A stretch of DNA of 64,000 bases from Apostichopus japonicus (Eukaryota; Echinodermata; Holothuroidea; Aspidochirotida; Stichopodidae), in the NCBI RefSeq assembly GCF_037975245.1, contig NC_092569.1, positions 29,348,168 to 29,412,167 of the forward strand, written 5' to 3'. Every line of letters starts with the position of its first letter. Positions within the stretch are counted from its first letter, which is position 1. The translations under genes and the position numbers were made by a program. Under the pieces are notes generated by a model. That model was not told where the DNA came from. It saw only the letters and a program-made list of their open reading frames with translations, and searched no databases. Positions 1-10,086 of this stretch are shown here, in pieces.

Positions 1-789
1 AGTCTTTAAATCCTCAAATTGGGGTCATATTCTGACGTTAAATGTTCAACCAAATAAAGAAGTATGATGTATATACCTGGAAAAGTGAAAACAATCAAAT
101 ATTACTTTTTGTTCATCAACATTACATCACTAAAACCTACCCTACTATCACATGTCTGTCTTTCTTTTCTAACAATACTTACTATGACCTTGATCTAAGT
201 TTTGTATTTTTGGAGTTGGAATATATTTGTCGCTGTAATGTTCACACTGTTGGAATTCTTACGGACTGAACAACGACTGTGACGTCTATTGTTAAAGGCT
301 TGTTGCATCAGTTTGGGGAACAGTAATCAAAGGGATGGCTGTGGCAACTGAACTCAACAAAAGTTACAATTCAGAACCCAAGGGGATAGTTTCAGGTTGC
401 AATAACATACCAGGCCAGAAGAAGAACCAGCCAGAAGCAGAGACCTACCATCTGATTAATAACAGCCGAACATAGAAATAGTGAGAAATAAGCGAAATTA
501 TCCTAAACAGCCATAAACCTAATTTCATAACCATAAACTTGTACCACCGAAAACGAAACAAATTGACAAATAAAATGCCCTCGAAATAATTTGGGCAGTC
601 GGGACAAAGTGAAACATCTTCCTTGCATGTTCCTCTTGGTTTGTAAAATGCATTACAACTCGTTGATAACTTGGTCAAAGGATACATTCACTCACGAACA
701 ACTGATGAGCAATGTAAGACGAGCTTGGACAACATAAAATGCAGACTTATTTTGTAGAAATTCACTAGGATTTTATTTAACAATCTTAC
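1..789. other. AGPAT5-like intron, no further exon seen
   Basis: Downstream of the exon 4 donor on the minus strand. Short ORFs exist on both strands (for example 42-269 plus and 445-687 minus), but none resembles the next AGPAT5 block. I see nothing else here. Confidence 0.5.
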
Positions 790-880
790 CTTGGTTTTCT
801 GCAAACTGTCTACTGGCTAGTAGTAAACCGGGTTCTTTGGGTTTAAATCTGGTGCCTTCTGGGTACACAATCATCCAAAT
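790..880 (-). CDS. AGPAT5: AGPAT5-like exon 4 with PEGTR motif
   Basis: 91 bases between a TTCCAG acceptor and a CAAG|GTAAGA donor. It begins IWMIVYPEGTRFKP, the conserved PEGTR block III, and ends at ASRQFAENQ plus one base (phase 1). The next exon is not found to the left within the window. Confidence 0.9.
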
Positions 881-3560
881 CTGGAAGGACGAAGGTTGAC
901 AATGGTGTCATTAGTTGCTATGGTAACATCTCATGAATATTCAGATGAAAATACCACAGAAAACAAATTTTGCTAAATTTGGTAAATTACAACAAAATCA
1001 ATTATGGCTGTCAAACGAATGTATCGGTAACATCTCATAAATATTGAGATGAAAATACCAAAGAGAACAAATTTGGCTAAATTTAGTAAATTACAACTAA
1101 ATCAATTATGGCAGTCAAACGAATGCATACATAACATCTCATTAATTTTCAGGTGAAATTACCAAAGAGAACAAGTTTTGCTTACCACACATACTTTCAA
1201 GGCATGTTAGTGTATACATATATATCAGAATTATTTGTACTGACAAGTCCCTGAACTGACAAATTTTCAGTTTTGATTTTAACTAGGCACCATAGCCTTG
1301 ATCAAAGTTGTGAACCATCAAATAATGAACTCATTGACTCACTACAACTCTTGTTGTAGAGCTGGGTTTTGTTTCCCTAGTTTTTCACCCTCTCTTGTGT
1401 TGAGCAACCTTTTAACTTGATTTATGAACTAACAAGATGGGTGCTACTTTGTTATTGCTTGCAGCTTGTGAGTTTAGGTTACACTACTGAATTGATTTTT
1501 TTATTTTTTACAAATTAAAGCATGAACTATACAAAGACAAAACATGGATGGACTATCCAGTTACGTAAGATCATAACTAAAATTCATTAAGACTTTTGAA
1601 AATAAGCCATGCTGAACACCTTAAAACTATCATTGTAATTAAGTTAGTTTCTCCAATTTCTACAGCAATAAGTTTTATTTGGGTAATAACAGAATCCTGG
1701 TTCAAATCCTGTTCTAGCAAAACAAAGAAATTACTGGGCTCTCTCTCAAAACAGACTTACCGGTAGTTTCTTCTCCCGAAAGTTGCTCAATCTCCTCATG
1801 ATCCTCTGTTTATTGCTCTCGTCGAAGTTGCGCCCTCTCTTGACGTATATTCCACCGTGCTATTTACCGGAGAGAAGAGTTGTCAATTAAATTAAAAGAT
1901 TAAATTGGATTAAAATGTTACCATACATGGACCAATCTTATCATCTCATCTGTCTTCTTCTTGCCTAGAGGCAAATAAGGCCTCAACAGAGTGTCTCCAT
2001 TTATCTCGGTCGGCAGCTGCATTTCTGGCCTCATTCCAGGATCGCCAACCAGCCCTCTCTCTCTTTATCTACTGCCCTGCGCCATGTTGTTTTTGGTCGC
2101 CCTCTCTTTACCTCTCTTTCTCCACATGGACCAATAATTACACACAAAAAACAAAATAAATAAAAAATGCATGTTTTGTTGTCTTCACTCACCAGATTAA
2201 AATAATACCCAAATAAGGGGAAATATTTAAGTCCATCTTTGAGAATGAACCTGCATCTGCCAAGACACCCTGCTCTGATGGCCATCATATCAACTACAAT
2301 CCAATCCATGGTACTTTGATGATTGCACAGGTATATTACGTTTTCCTTGGCCTCCAAAGCATCGTAATCTCCGTACAAGATTATCTAGACATAAAATAAC
2401 AGCTGGGCATTAAAGACAGCTACAGTCATAGGCGTTGGAGGGGGGGGGGGGGGGGGGGGCTGCAGGGCTGCAGTCTCCCCCCAACCAAAATTTTCTTGCT
2501 TATATTTTTCGGGCAAGTTGTTACAGCCCCCCCCCCCCAATCAAATTGGGCTCCTATGCCTATGGCTACAGTAACGTGCAGAGGGAGGGCAGTGGGGGCC
2601 AGTGGGGTAAGGGGGGAGGGGGACGCTCAATGCTACTGTTATAAAGTCTTATTTACTTCTAAAAGGTTACTTGTAATTTGCTATGAAATTTGCTGCATGA
2701 AGTGGTAATAAAGTGTGAAATGGACACAACGTCTTTCAAACACATCCAGTTTCTTCAAATAAAGACTCTTTCATCTAGTACTGTTTCCTTGAAATGTAAG
2801 GTTAAACTGAACTGCCCATGACATATAACCTGCATCTTACAAAACTTGCATGGGATTATAAAGGTTCATGCCAAATCCTTTCCTTTGCCCCCCCTCCATC
2901 CCAACCCCCCTCTTCCACACCCTTTCAAAATGACTCAATTATACTTGTATCCAATTGGTCATAACCAGGGTTACTAACAATTGTCGCTAAGTACTGTACT
3001 GTACATTTCATTGTAAATTCCAGTGAGGAAAATGAGCAATGTAAGGCATTGCAAGTTTATGAAACTAACGGCCGCTAAAAAAACATTACAATGTCAGGGT
3101 TGAAGAATTTGTCGCCAATATTTCTACAATGCATTCCATTATTGGCTTGAAATACACTGTTAAGCATGAGGTATTTGACATAACTGTGGATTGGGCAGGG
3201 GGGAGGGTTAACTTTCTCTCTCTGATTAGAGATGATTCCTTGGGTCACATTTAGCTTAGTCCTGCAACATTCTCAGTTCATTGCGTGACGGATAGGAACT
3301 AGATTACATATCGAGCTGAGACAACTCACGGAACCACTCACCTCTGTGCCGGTTAAACTTTCAAAGAAGAACTCCACTACCCTTTGAAATGTTCCCCATA
3401 TTCTATCGTCAACCACTCTGAACCATCTTTCGGGGAAAACTGCCGACACTGCCCTCCATCCTACTATCCCAGTGAAGTACTGCGGTGCAAGGCCAAGCAT
3501 AAACGCAGCGGGCACTGCAGACTTGAGTGAATTCAGGTGCACAAGTACACTCAACACCAT
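790..3560 (-). CDS. AGPAT5: AGPAT5-like acyltransferase gene, 5' four coding exons (partial)
   Basis: Gene-level entry; coding exons are 3560-3342, 2384-2193, 1859-1761 and 880-790. Joined, they give an open frame of about 200 residues that follows vertebrate AGPAT5 (lysophosphatidic acid acyltransferase epsilon) block by block. It has a hydrophobic N-terminal segment with LGLAPQY, the DDR region, the catalytic NHQSTMDW motif (NHxxxxD), HGGIYVKR, and the PEGTR acceptor-binding motif. The family acylates the sn-2 position of lysophosphatidic acid to make phosphatidic acid at ER or mitochondrial membranes. The first three exons end in phase 0 and the fourth leaves one base. The rest of the family (usually about 360 residues) should lie beyond the left edge, since I found no further exon in 1-789. 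It is unrelated to the fibrinogen gene cluster to its right. Confidence 0.9.
922..1178. repeat. Minisatellite, about 2.5 copies of a ~104-bp unit
   Basis: Diverged tandem copies start near 922, 1025 and 1130. Each begins with a form of TAACATCTCAT and runs through ACAAATTTTGCTAAATTTGG; the first two also contain CAATTATGGC and TCAAACGAATG, while the third is cut short. It lies in the AGPAT5-like intron between exons 3 and 4. Confidence 0.8.
1761..1859 (-). CDS. AGPAT5: AGPAT5-like exon 3
   Basis: 33 codons between an AATAG acceptor and a CCG|GTAAGT donor, phase 0 at both ends. It begins HGGIYVKRGRNFDES, the glycerophosphate-binding block after the active site, and continues with a basic helix (RIMRRLSNFREKKLP). 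Confidence 0.9.
2193..2384 (-). CDS. AGPAT5: AGPAT5-like exon 2 with NHxxxxD active site
   Basis: 64 codons between a TCTAG acceptor and a CTG|GTGAGT donor, phase 0 at both ends. It begins IILYGDYDAL and carries the catalytic NHQSTMDW motif (His and Asp of the NHxxxxD charge relay), followed by RFILKDGLKYFPLFGYYF, as in AGPAT5. Confidence 0.93.
2420..2576. mobile_element. Small inverted-repeat element with poly-G/poly-C arms (MITE-like)
   Basis: The left end reads CTACAGTCATAGGCGTTGG followed by a G tract. The right end, CTCCTATGCCTATGGCTACAG, is its imperfect reverse complement preceded by a C tract. Length is about 150 bp with no coding capacity. It lies between AGPAT5-like exons 1 and 2. 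Confidence 0.45.
3342..3560 (-). CDS. AGPAT5: AGPAT5-like exon 1 (start codon)
   Basis: 73 codons from the ATG at 3560 to a GAG|GTGAGT donor. The product begins MVLSVLVHLNSL, has a hydrophobic first membrane segment containing LGLAPQYFTG, then VVDDR and VVEFFFESLTG, all as at the N terminus of AGPAT5. The frame stays open past the donor to 3273, but that stretch does not resemble the family. Confidence 0.9.
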
Positions 3561-6530
3561 TTCTATAACTATTAGTTATTCTGAAAGTAAACAGAAAAAT
3601 GAATCCTATGAAACACCTTAATGTGTTGACAGTCTCAACTTGGAATACCTCAAGTACAATCCTGTTAAAACAAGGCAAAAAAAGATGCTACTGTACCTGT
3701 GCATCACAAGATGTCATTATTTTAATAGAAACCATGCATTTTTTAGCCTACACTCTGTATAGAGGGACTATAAATAATAATCTTCGGCAAAAAACAAAAG
3801 AAGATCGCATTGCTTGATGAGCTCTTAGAAGTTCAGTGAAGACTACTTTGTTGTGTTCTCAAGGAAGTTGAAGGAACTGTTGATAACACAGAAGGCTGTC
3901 ATTCTGCTTTTATAAGTTACATTCATGAAAGCAATTTCAAACAGCCTTGTTGCAGAATAGGCTACACTACCACAAGCTTTTCTGAGTCAGTGAGTACGAC
4001 ATGACAATGCAGCCCAGGGTGATGTGCTTCTTGTACGACCTAGCCAAGCATATTGTATGATGTATATATACTGTAAACTCAGCCTATGCGACAAATTTTG
4101 TTAAAGGTACTGTACTAGAATAGGGTTGTCATGGGAGTACTGTACATGTGTGTAATTGGGTATAGTTGTGACAAAAAGCTGGCTTAGAGGTTTCCTTTAG
4201 TCTTAAATATCATCAAAAGATAATTTAATTAATTGCAGAGAAGATTTTCTTCTGGTTAATTATGCATCTGGAGAAAAATGTTATTATATCTGCACTGCAG
4301 TTAGGAGAACAATAATGCGTTGTGACTATTGTCCCGCTGTTCATACAACAGTTAATTCGGTTTGATTCCATGCATCACTGCTCTCAGGTAATTTTAACGT
4401 TGCCTCATTTTATTCGAAGCCTCCAATAATTTCTGATATTATTACATACGCTAGGCCTACTTTTGTATTCATGACTGCTTAATGCCATAATATTAATAAG
4501 CTTAATGCCAGCATTGCTCAATGAGGTTATCATTGTTGCCTGCACCCTAGGCCTATGGTTAGTGTACTTCAGGCTGAAAGCAAACTTTCTCGGAAATTCT
4601 GGTCATCATTTGGTCAAGGTTTACACTGAGGGGCTAGATTTCATTCCATACTAGATCTAATTTGTTCAAAAAAGTTCTGAGATTTACTTGAGCTGTAGTA
4701 AGCTGAGGCAGGTAGTGGGGATCGGGATTCAGCTTGCAGAGGGACTTCATTTTCTTTCCATTTTTTGAATACTATTTATCTGTGTGAGTTTACCGAGCAT
4801 TATTCAAAGGTTATTGCATGGGTTAGCTGACGACAACACACTGAACAGATTCGAGAATGTTTAACAAGTATGAATGAACTAGTGAACCATTCTGTGACTA
4901 CGTACTATAAATTAACTAGCCATGTAATCCTATCTTTGTAGGGTCCATATGCCAGTGAATGAATATGGAGCTGCATTACCCTGATTCCACTTCTGCCAGA
5001 CTTAAAAGGTAAAACCAGACAAAACAAAGATTTGAATGCACAGAAAACTATATTACTACAGTATAGCCAAGGTTACATTTTGAATCCATCCGGCTGCAGG
5101 GTTCACACTGGTTATAGACTGTAGCAAAATTATGTTTGTCAGTATGTGACTATGTCTACCATTAGGCCCCAAGTGACAACCAGGTTGTAAATCAATTTTA
5201 CTCATAGTGACACAAACTCTTAAGTCACCTCATTCCATAGTCCTTAATTCGTAGGCCAAACAATTAAGGATAATTAAGAAGAGAAAATCAGTTCATGTTT
5301 GACCAAAGGCTCACAGTCACACAAACAGGTTTTTTCACGTTTAACCATCCATTCCTAGTGTTAATTTCATGACCAAAATGGGCCTGCGCATATGTACGGT
5401 CCAAATTTTCGAATAGCCTACCCGTACCACTATACTAGCCTAGGCTACTGTATTACTACTGTGGGTCTGAGTAAGTTAAAACTAGGGGGGCCTAGGTTAA
5501 CCTGTTTAATTACAAAATACAACTTAGGTTACTCTACAAACCAGATTAAGCTTCTAAAAACGTGACTTTAATTGTATTCCAGAAGCAAAGTCACCATCTG
5601 AAAGGCCTGCTTGATCAAAACCCAAGAATCATCACACATAAAGTACTGTAGCTTGCATGCACGGTGAGCCTCGGGGTCAGACTCAGGTGAGAAAGAGTAT
5701 TTTTACCAACACATTGTTATTGTTCGTACCACGTGCGACATGAATATCGCAAAACTGGTGCTCTGTACTAAATGTATCGTTCATTATAATAGCAAAGAAC
5801 CAGGCAATCGATGGACCAGGCGAAGTAAACACAATTCGCCGAGGAAGTAAAACAGGAAGTAAGTTTATATGTGGAAGTATTCCATCAGTCAACCCCCGCT
5901 ATACACCCCCCCCCCCCCCCTTCCGGCAGGTAAAACCGTCGGCAATTCTAGATGTGAAAAGCTAGGGAAGGGATGCGTTCCAATAAATTACTAGGATAAT
6001 CCAATGATCTGCTTTATTGGCTCCAACTATAGCACGCTATTGCTAGAAAAGTTTTATTGAGATTACGTATTCGACCTGCAACGGTCGTAAATCGACTTCA
6101 GGCTTTACATAAGGTCAATAAGCTGCATAGCTAGCGTGCCATAGTTGTACCAGGGAGCTGTTAGAGTAGCAGCTCCCTGGTTGTACAGCAGACATTTAAC
6201 TCTTCTCGTTGGTTTCCAAAGATGTGAATAGCAATTTGAATCCATGATCAGTTTCCACATGTAAAGGTCAAATTTTACCCCAAACTTGCTTCTCTAACAC
6301 TCCGCCCCTCCCACCTCACCCCCCCCCCCCACACAAAACAAGAAATAAATAATATTCAAGTGCCCCTCTGAAAGTTTTTTGACCTACTTTTGTCCAGGGG
6401 TGAACTTCTGTTAGTGTTAGAACTGTTACACTGAGATTTATTACTACTTGGACATCGCTTAAGACAATACAAAAATAATTATTACAAAAGTACGTATTAC
6501 TTTCTAGCAAATCCTGATTAACTATATCAG
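3561..6530. other. Intergenic region, no gene recognised
   Basis: Upstream of the AGPAT5-like start codon, so its promoter should lie at the left end. AT-rich, with only short unrelated ORFs and a poly-C tract near 5910-5920. No convincing exon or RNA gene seen. Confidence 0.4.
6149..6181. repeat. Perfect 12-bp stem hairpin
   Basis: ACCAGGGAGCTG (6149-6160) and its exact reverse complement (6170-6181) flank a 9-base loop. No adjacent gene suggests a role. Confidence 0.75.
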
Positions 6531-6532
6531 CT

Positions 6533-7075
6533 AAAAGAAAATTTCTTTTTGATATGTTACAGTGGAACATAATCTAAGCATTCTAGTGAAAGTTGTATTC
6601 AATTCCTATACACCGTTTTGGAGATATATTGACCGTTGAAGTTTATCTAATATACTACCAAATGTGAACAAAGGTGTGATGTAATAGTTGCACACTGACA
6701 AATATACAGTTTTGTTTTTTCTTTATTTTTCAGTCTATTGATTTGACATTGGATTGGATTGGATAGGGAATTATAGGGAGTAACTGTCTAATGGGGATGT
6801 GAAGTTTATAAAATACCAATACCTATGGTACATTCATATTATGGATGCATCCAATGGTGCAGTATAAACTTATACTTACGTAAATTTTAAAGGAAAAATG
6901 AACATTATTTTTCAGTGTGCAACAATGACGTCACACCTGTTTGCTCTAAGTTCACTTTTGGTACGAAATATGTACAACTGTCAATATCTCAAAAACGGTA
7001 CATAAGAATTGAATGCAAATTTCACCAGAATGCTTAAATTATGTTCCTCTTTAACATATCAAAAGAAATTTTGAT
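6533..7075. mobile_element. Foldback element with ~165-bp inverted arms
   Basis: The left arm, about 6533-6700, is reverse-complementary to the right arm, about 6914-7075. Matching landmarks include CATAATCTAAGCATTCT against AGAATGCTTAAATTATG and TTTTTGATATGTTAC against its counterpart after TTATGTTCC. The spacer of about 210 bp has no ORF of note. The arms are diverged, so the element is old. Confidence 0.6.
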
Positions 7076-7501
7076 CTGGACTATTCTTTTCATTGTTAAT
7101 TGCTTAAAGATCTGTTTATTGGCTCAAATTTCAGCACGCTATTGCTAGGAAAGTTAGGTGATTACGTAATCTTAACACCATTGAGCCCTTTGCATAAACA
7201 ATGTGTGGAAATATGTTCATGTCTACAGGGTAGTTAATCATAAAGTGTTCACACAAAGACCCCATACAAGAAAAATATTTGGCAGGTTATACGCTTATAT
7301 GTTTTCGCCTAGTTGTCTCTTGAGGTGGAATAAAGTGTGCTAAGAATGTTTCAAAATTTGTGAGTGGATCAATGTGTCCATTCACCCTCAGACCATTACC
7401 TCAATTCAGGTCCCTACAACTGTGATAGTTTTTCATCTGTTCTTACACACAACAAATACATACGTCTAACTTTTATTTCTCTCTAAGCATACAGTGGCGA
7501 A

Positions 7502-7880
7502 CAGTGGCGTAGGAAGGTACTTTTGAGTGGAGGGGGGGGGGGGGCTGAAGACTGATGGCCGGCCTGGGGGAGGGGTCTAAGGGAGGGGGTGTCCCCCTCC
7601 CCTTTGGATTTTTTTGCATTTCCAGGTGGCCTCAGATGCAATTTGGTGCAATATAGCACACTTCAACACCCACTCCATTTTGTAAATAATTTTGCATTTT
7701 CACCTGGCCTTAGATGCAATTTGGTGCACCAAATGAGATTTTTTTTCTCATTTGGAAATGAAAAAAGGGGTTTTCTGACTTGCGAAGCGGGGCGGGCGGA
7801 ATGATACTTCCGCCCCTCCATATTTTTCACTGGGGGGGCTGGCGCCCCCCAGCCCCCCGATTCTTACGCCCTTGGTGGCA
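7502..7880. mobile_element. GC-rich MITE-like element
   Basis: It starts ACAGTGGCGTAGGAAGG and ends near GATTCTTACGCCCTTGG, an imperfect inverted end pair. The interior has long G and C tracts and two internal copies of a GATGCAATTTGGTGCA motif. GC content is far above its flanks. Short ORFs over it are low-complexity. Confidence 0.45.
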
Positions 7881-8869
7881 AATCGAGGTTTTTAGTAAAA
7901 GAGGAGGCTCAATCAGGCCCGTAGCCAGACTAAGAATTGAGAGGGTGGCAAGATATTTTCCGGTGGAGGGTGATATTTTTGTGACAGTATCTAAGCGGAG
8001 CGCCACCATCTGAACATCACTTTAGTTTGATATGTTATGCCTATCGTAAGTAACGAACTACGCTCTCCACAGCCCTCGCTTAGGTCTTAGAATGAAGAGA
8101 AAGACATATTATTACCAAATTATGACTTCTTTTTCTTCAATTCGTGATCCTTGGCAGGTTATTCGTAAACTCATATAACTGACTGATGTTGCACGTTGGT
8201 GAGCTGTAACCTTACGGTTATCAAAACAACCCCATGGCCAGCCAATTGGTAAGATAATTGCTGACAGCATAGGGGAAGATTAAGATGTTTTCGGAGTGAT
8301 GGCTAAATTGAAGCAAAACTTGTCGCACTTGTTGTACGAAGTTTTCGGTTCTTGCGCTATGTCAGCACGCTACTTCTGATAAGTACGAAGAGAAACTTGA
8401 ACCGTCTTATTTCTGAACATATCGAGTTAGTTTTCTTCCCGATAAAGTACAACAAAAAATTCTCTCCTGAAAAACGTTCGCCTCAACCACACGTGATTTC
8501 TAGTGTCCAAGTATTTTACTATTTATGAAATTTCATTAATGTGTTATTGTGTGGGAGTTTTCGACTTTATCAGTATTCTAGTGTCAGTCAGTCAGGATGA
8601 AACCTCATTCGACTACAGGTTATATAATCATTGGATTGGAAGGTAATCGTTTAAGTGATGCGATGAAGTCGAGGGGGGGGGGGAGGTGGTGGTGCAATCA
8701 GTGGGTGCGAGTTTGGAGGAGGATATACTTACAGATAAGGACTACTTACAATCGGGTGGAATATAATAAATAAATTCTTTATTTTCGAAACAGATTCATG
8801 ACAAATTCCTTTGGGTTCCCTATAAGGTTGGATATCTGTATGCATAACTTAAAATGTAAATCAAGTGAT
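7881..8869. other. Intergenic, no gene recognised
   Basis: Contains a GCCCGTAGCCAG-type fragment near 7918 that looks like further transposon debris. Otherwise nothing supported. Confidence 0.4.
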
Positions 8870-9435
8870 GGATCAGTGGAGTACACAGATATCAAAGGTG
8901 AGGGTTCTGGAGAATTTTACATTTCTTTGACTGACTTAGATAGGGAACTGGAACTTTATGGTCACTGTAGTTGAACAAAGCAAATTGTACACAATGGAGT
9001 ATAAGACCCTGAGATTTGGTCAAAGGCGACTACCACGTTGGGGATTCTAGGGTCTTGCTAATTAAAACTCTTGTGTGCGGTTGAAAAGGAGTGTGCACAT
9101 TTAGATGAGTGGTCTCATTCTTTCACCAATGAAAGTAAACCAAAAACAATCATGCGATTGAGCTAGCTCCCCCACCCCCGATGGAGCGAGAGAGTTGAAA
9201 GGGGGTGTTCTCTTGCGAACGCAAAAGTTATTGGACTACAAATTGCCTTGCCGTCAGGAATTGCAGTCAAATATTGGCCAATAAGTATCTAAAGTGAATT
9301 TAGTTCAGGATAGAATATTAGAGCGACAGACTTTCATAAGAGTTTTATTGTGGTGAGATATTATTACGGTATTATTTTAATTCTTAAGCAATGAACGAAA
9401 TGACAAATAAAAAGAAGAAGTCATCGTTACCGACA
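8870..9435. repeat. Duplicated 3' flank of the fibrinogen gene, unit A copy
   Basis: Diverged copy of a block also found at about 35220-35760 and 59400-60240. Shared landmarks are a GACTGA/GACTTAGATAGG-type stretch, a TTTATGG...GTCA...GGTGAA-type stretch, and GGTTGAAAAG before a purine-rich tail. It marks the left end of the tandem unit. Confidence 0.5.
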
Positions 9436-9457
9436 CTTTATTGTAGTTTTTGTTCAT

Positions 9458-9463
9458 TTTATT
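9458..9463 (-). terminator. Polyadenylation signal AATAAA, gene A
   Basis: AATAAA on the minus strand about 300 bases past the stop, in a TTTATTCGGAAATT context (plus strand) conserved in all three units. A second AATAAA lies at 9437-9442. Confidence 0.6.
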
Positions 9464-9757
9464 CGGAAATTAGTTTCACATTATTGTAATTTCATCATTA
9501 CTGTTAATGACATGACACATTTAAATGGGGTTGTCACATAGAGATATCTTAATGTTGTCGTATAACTAGGTCGAATCAGTTCTGTCCGTTCTGTTCATTT
9601 TGGACAGAGTTGAAAGCCATATTCCTCGATTAAAGAAATATTACATTAGGACCCGTGAAACATTTGGTGGAGAGAAGTTCAGTTGTTTTGAAATGTCTCA
9701 ATGTTGTTTTTCTACACTCTGTTACATAGACCACTCTGCAAAGAGAATTGCTTATCT

Positions 9758-10086
9758 CTACACTGGTCGTAATTTCATCTCTGTGTATTTTAGGCCGCAG
9801 TCGTATCCATCAAGAAAACTCCAGTATATGTTCGTTCCTCGAGTTGAGCCGACGTAGTCTCCGTTGAGGTGAGAATACGCACAATAGGCACAGGTACGTC
9901 CGACAGGGAAACTACCGCAATAAAATTCATGAGAACGGCAAGAATAATAATAACTATAATTGTAATGATCGTCGAACCACCAGGCTCCTTGATGCTTCTC
10001 GGCGCAGTCATAGGAACTCGACTCATCGTTATCCCGATCACGTGTGCTGAATGGTTTGTTGTTGCCATACGACATAGCATCAGAAC
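9758..10086 (-). CDS. Gene A last exon: FReD2 C-terminal (binding) region
   Basis: After a CGTAG acceptor the exon completes the Gly codon of the previous exon and reads SDAMSYGNNKPFSTRDRDND, the fibrinogen calcium site (DRDND), then CAEKHQGAWW. In ordinary FReDs, WW is followed almost at once by C(H/Y)SSNLNG. Here about 30 residues rich in Tyr, Ser and Cys (HYNYSYYYSC...) intervene before CAYSHLNGDY. The end LRPV is typical of the domain. The stop is TAG at 9758-9760. 109 codons including stop. Confidence 0.93.

Larger units (their letters stand above)
5985..7195. repeat. Direct repeat pair of ~90 bp flanking a foldback
   Basis: A block near 6000-6080 (TTTATTGGCTCCAACTATAG, AGCACGCTATTGCTAG, GATTACGTA) recurs near 7105-7170 (TTTATTGGCTCAAATTTCAG, AGCACGCTATTGCTAG, GATTACGTA) in the same orientation. 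The two copies bracket the foldback at 6533-7075. Confidence 0.65.

Noticed and set aside
445..687. 80-codon minus-strand ORF as a possible next AGPAT5 exon
   Set aside because: No resemblance to the family block that follows PEGTR, and no matching splice signals in phase.
2435..2708. Gly/Pro-rich plus-strand ORFs
   Set aside because: Translation of G and C homopolymer tracts inside a MITE-like element.
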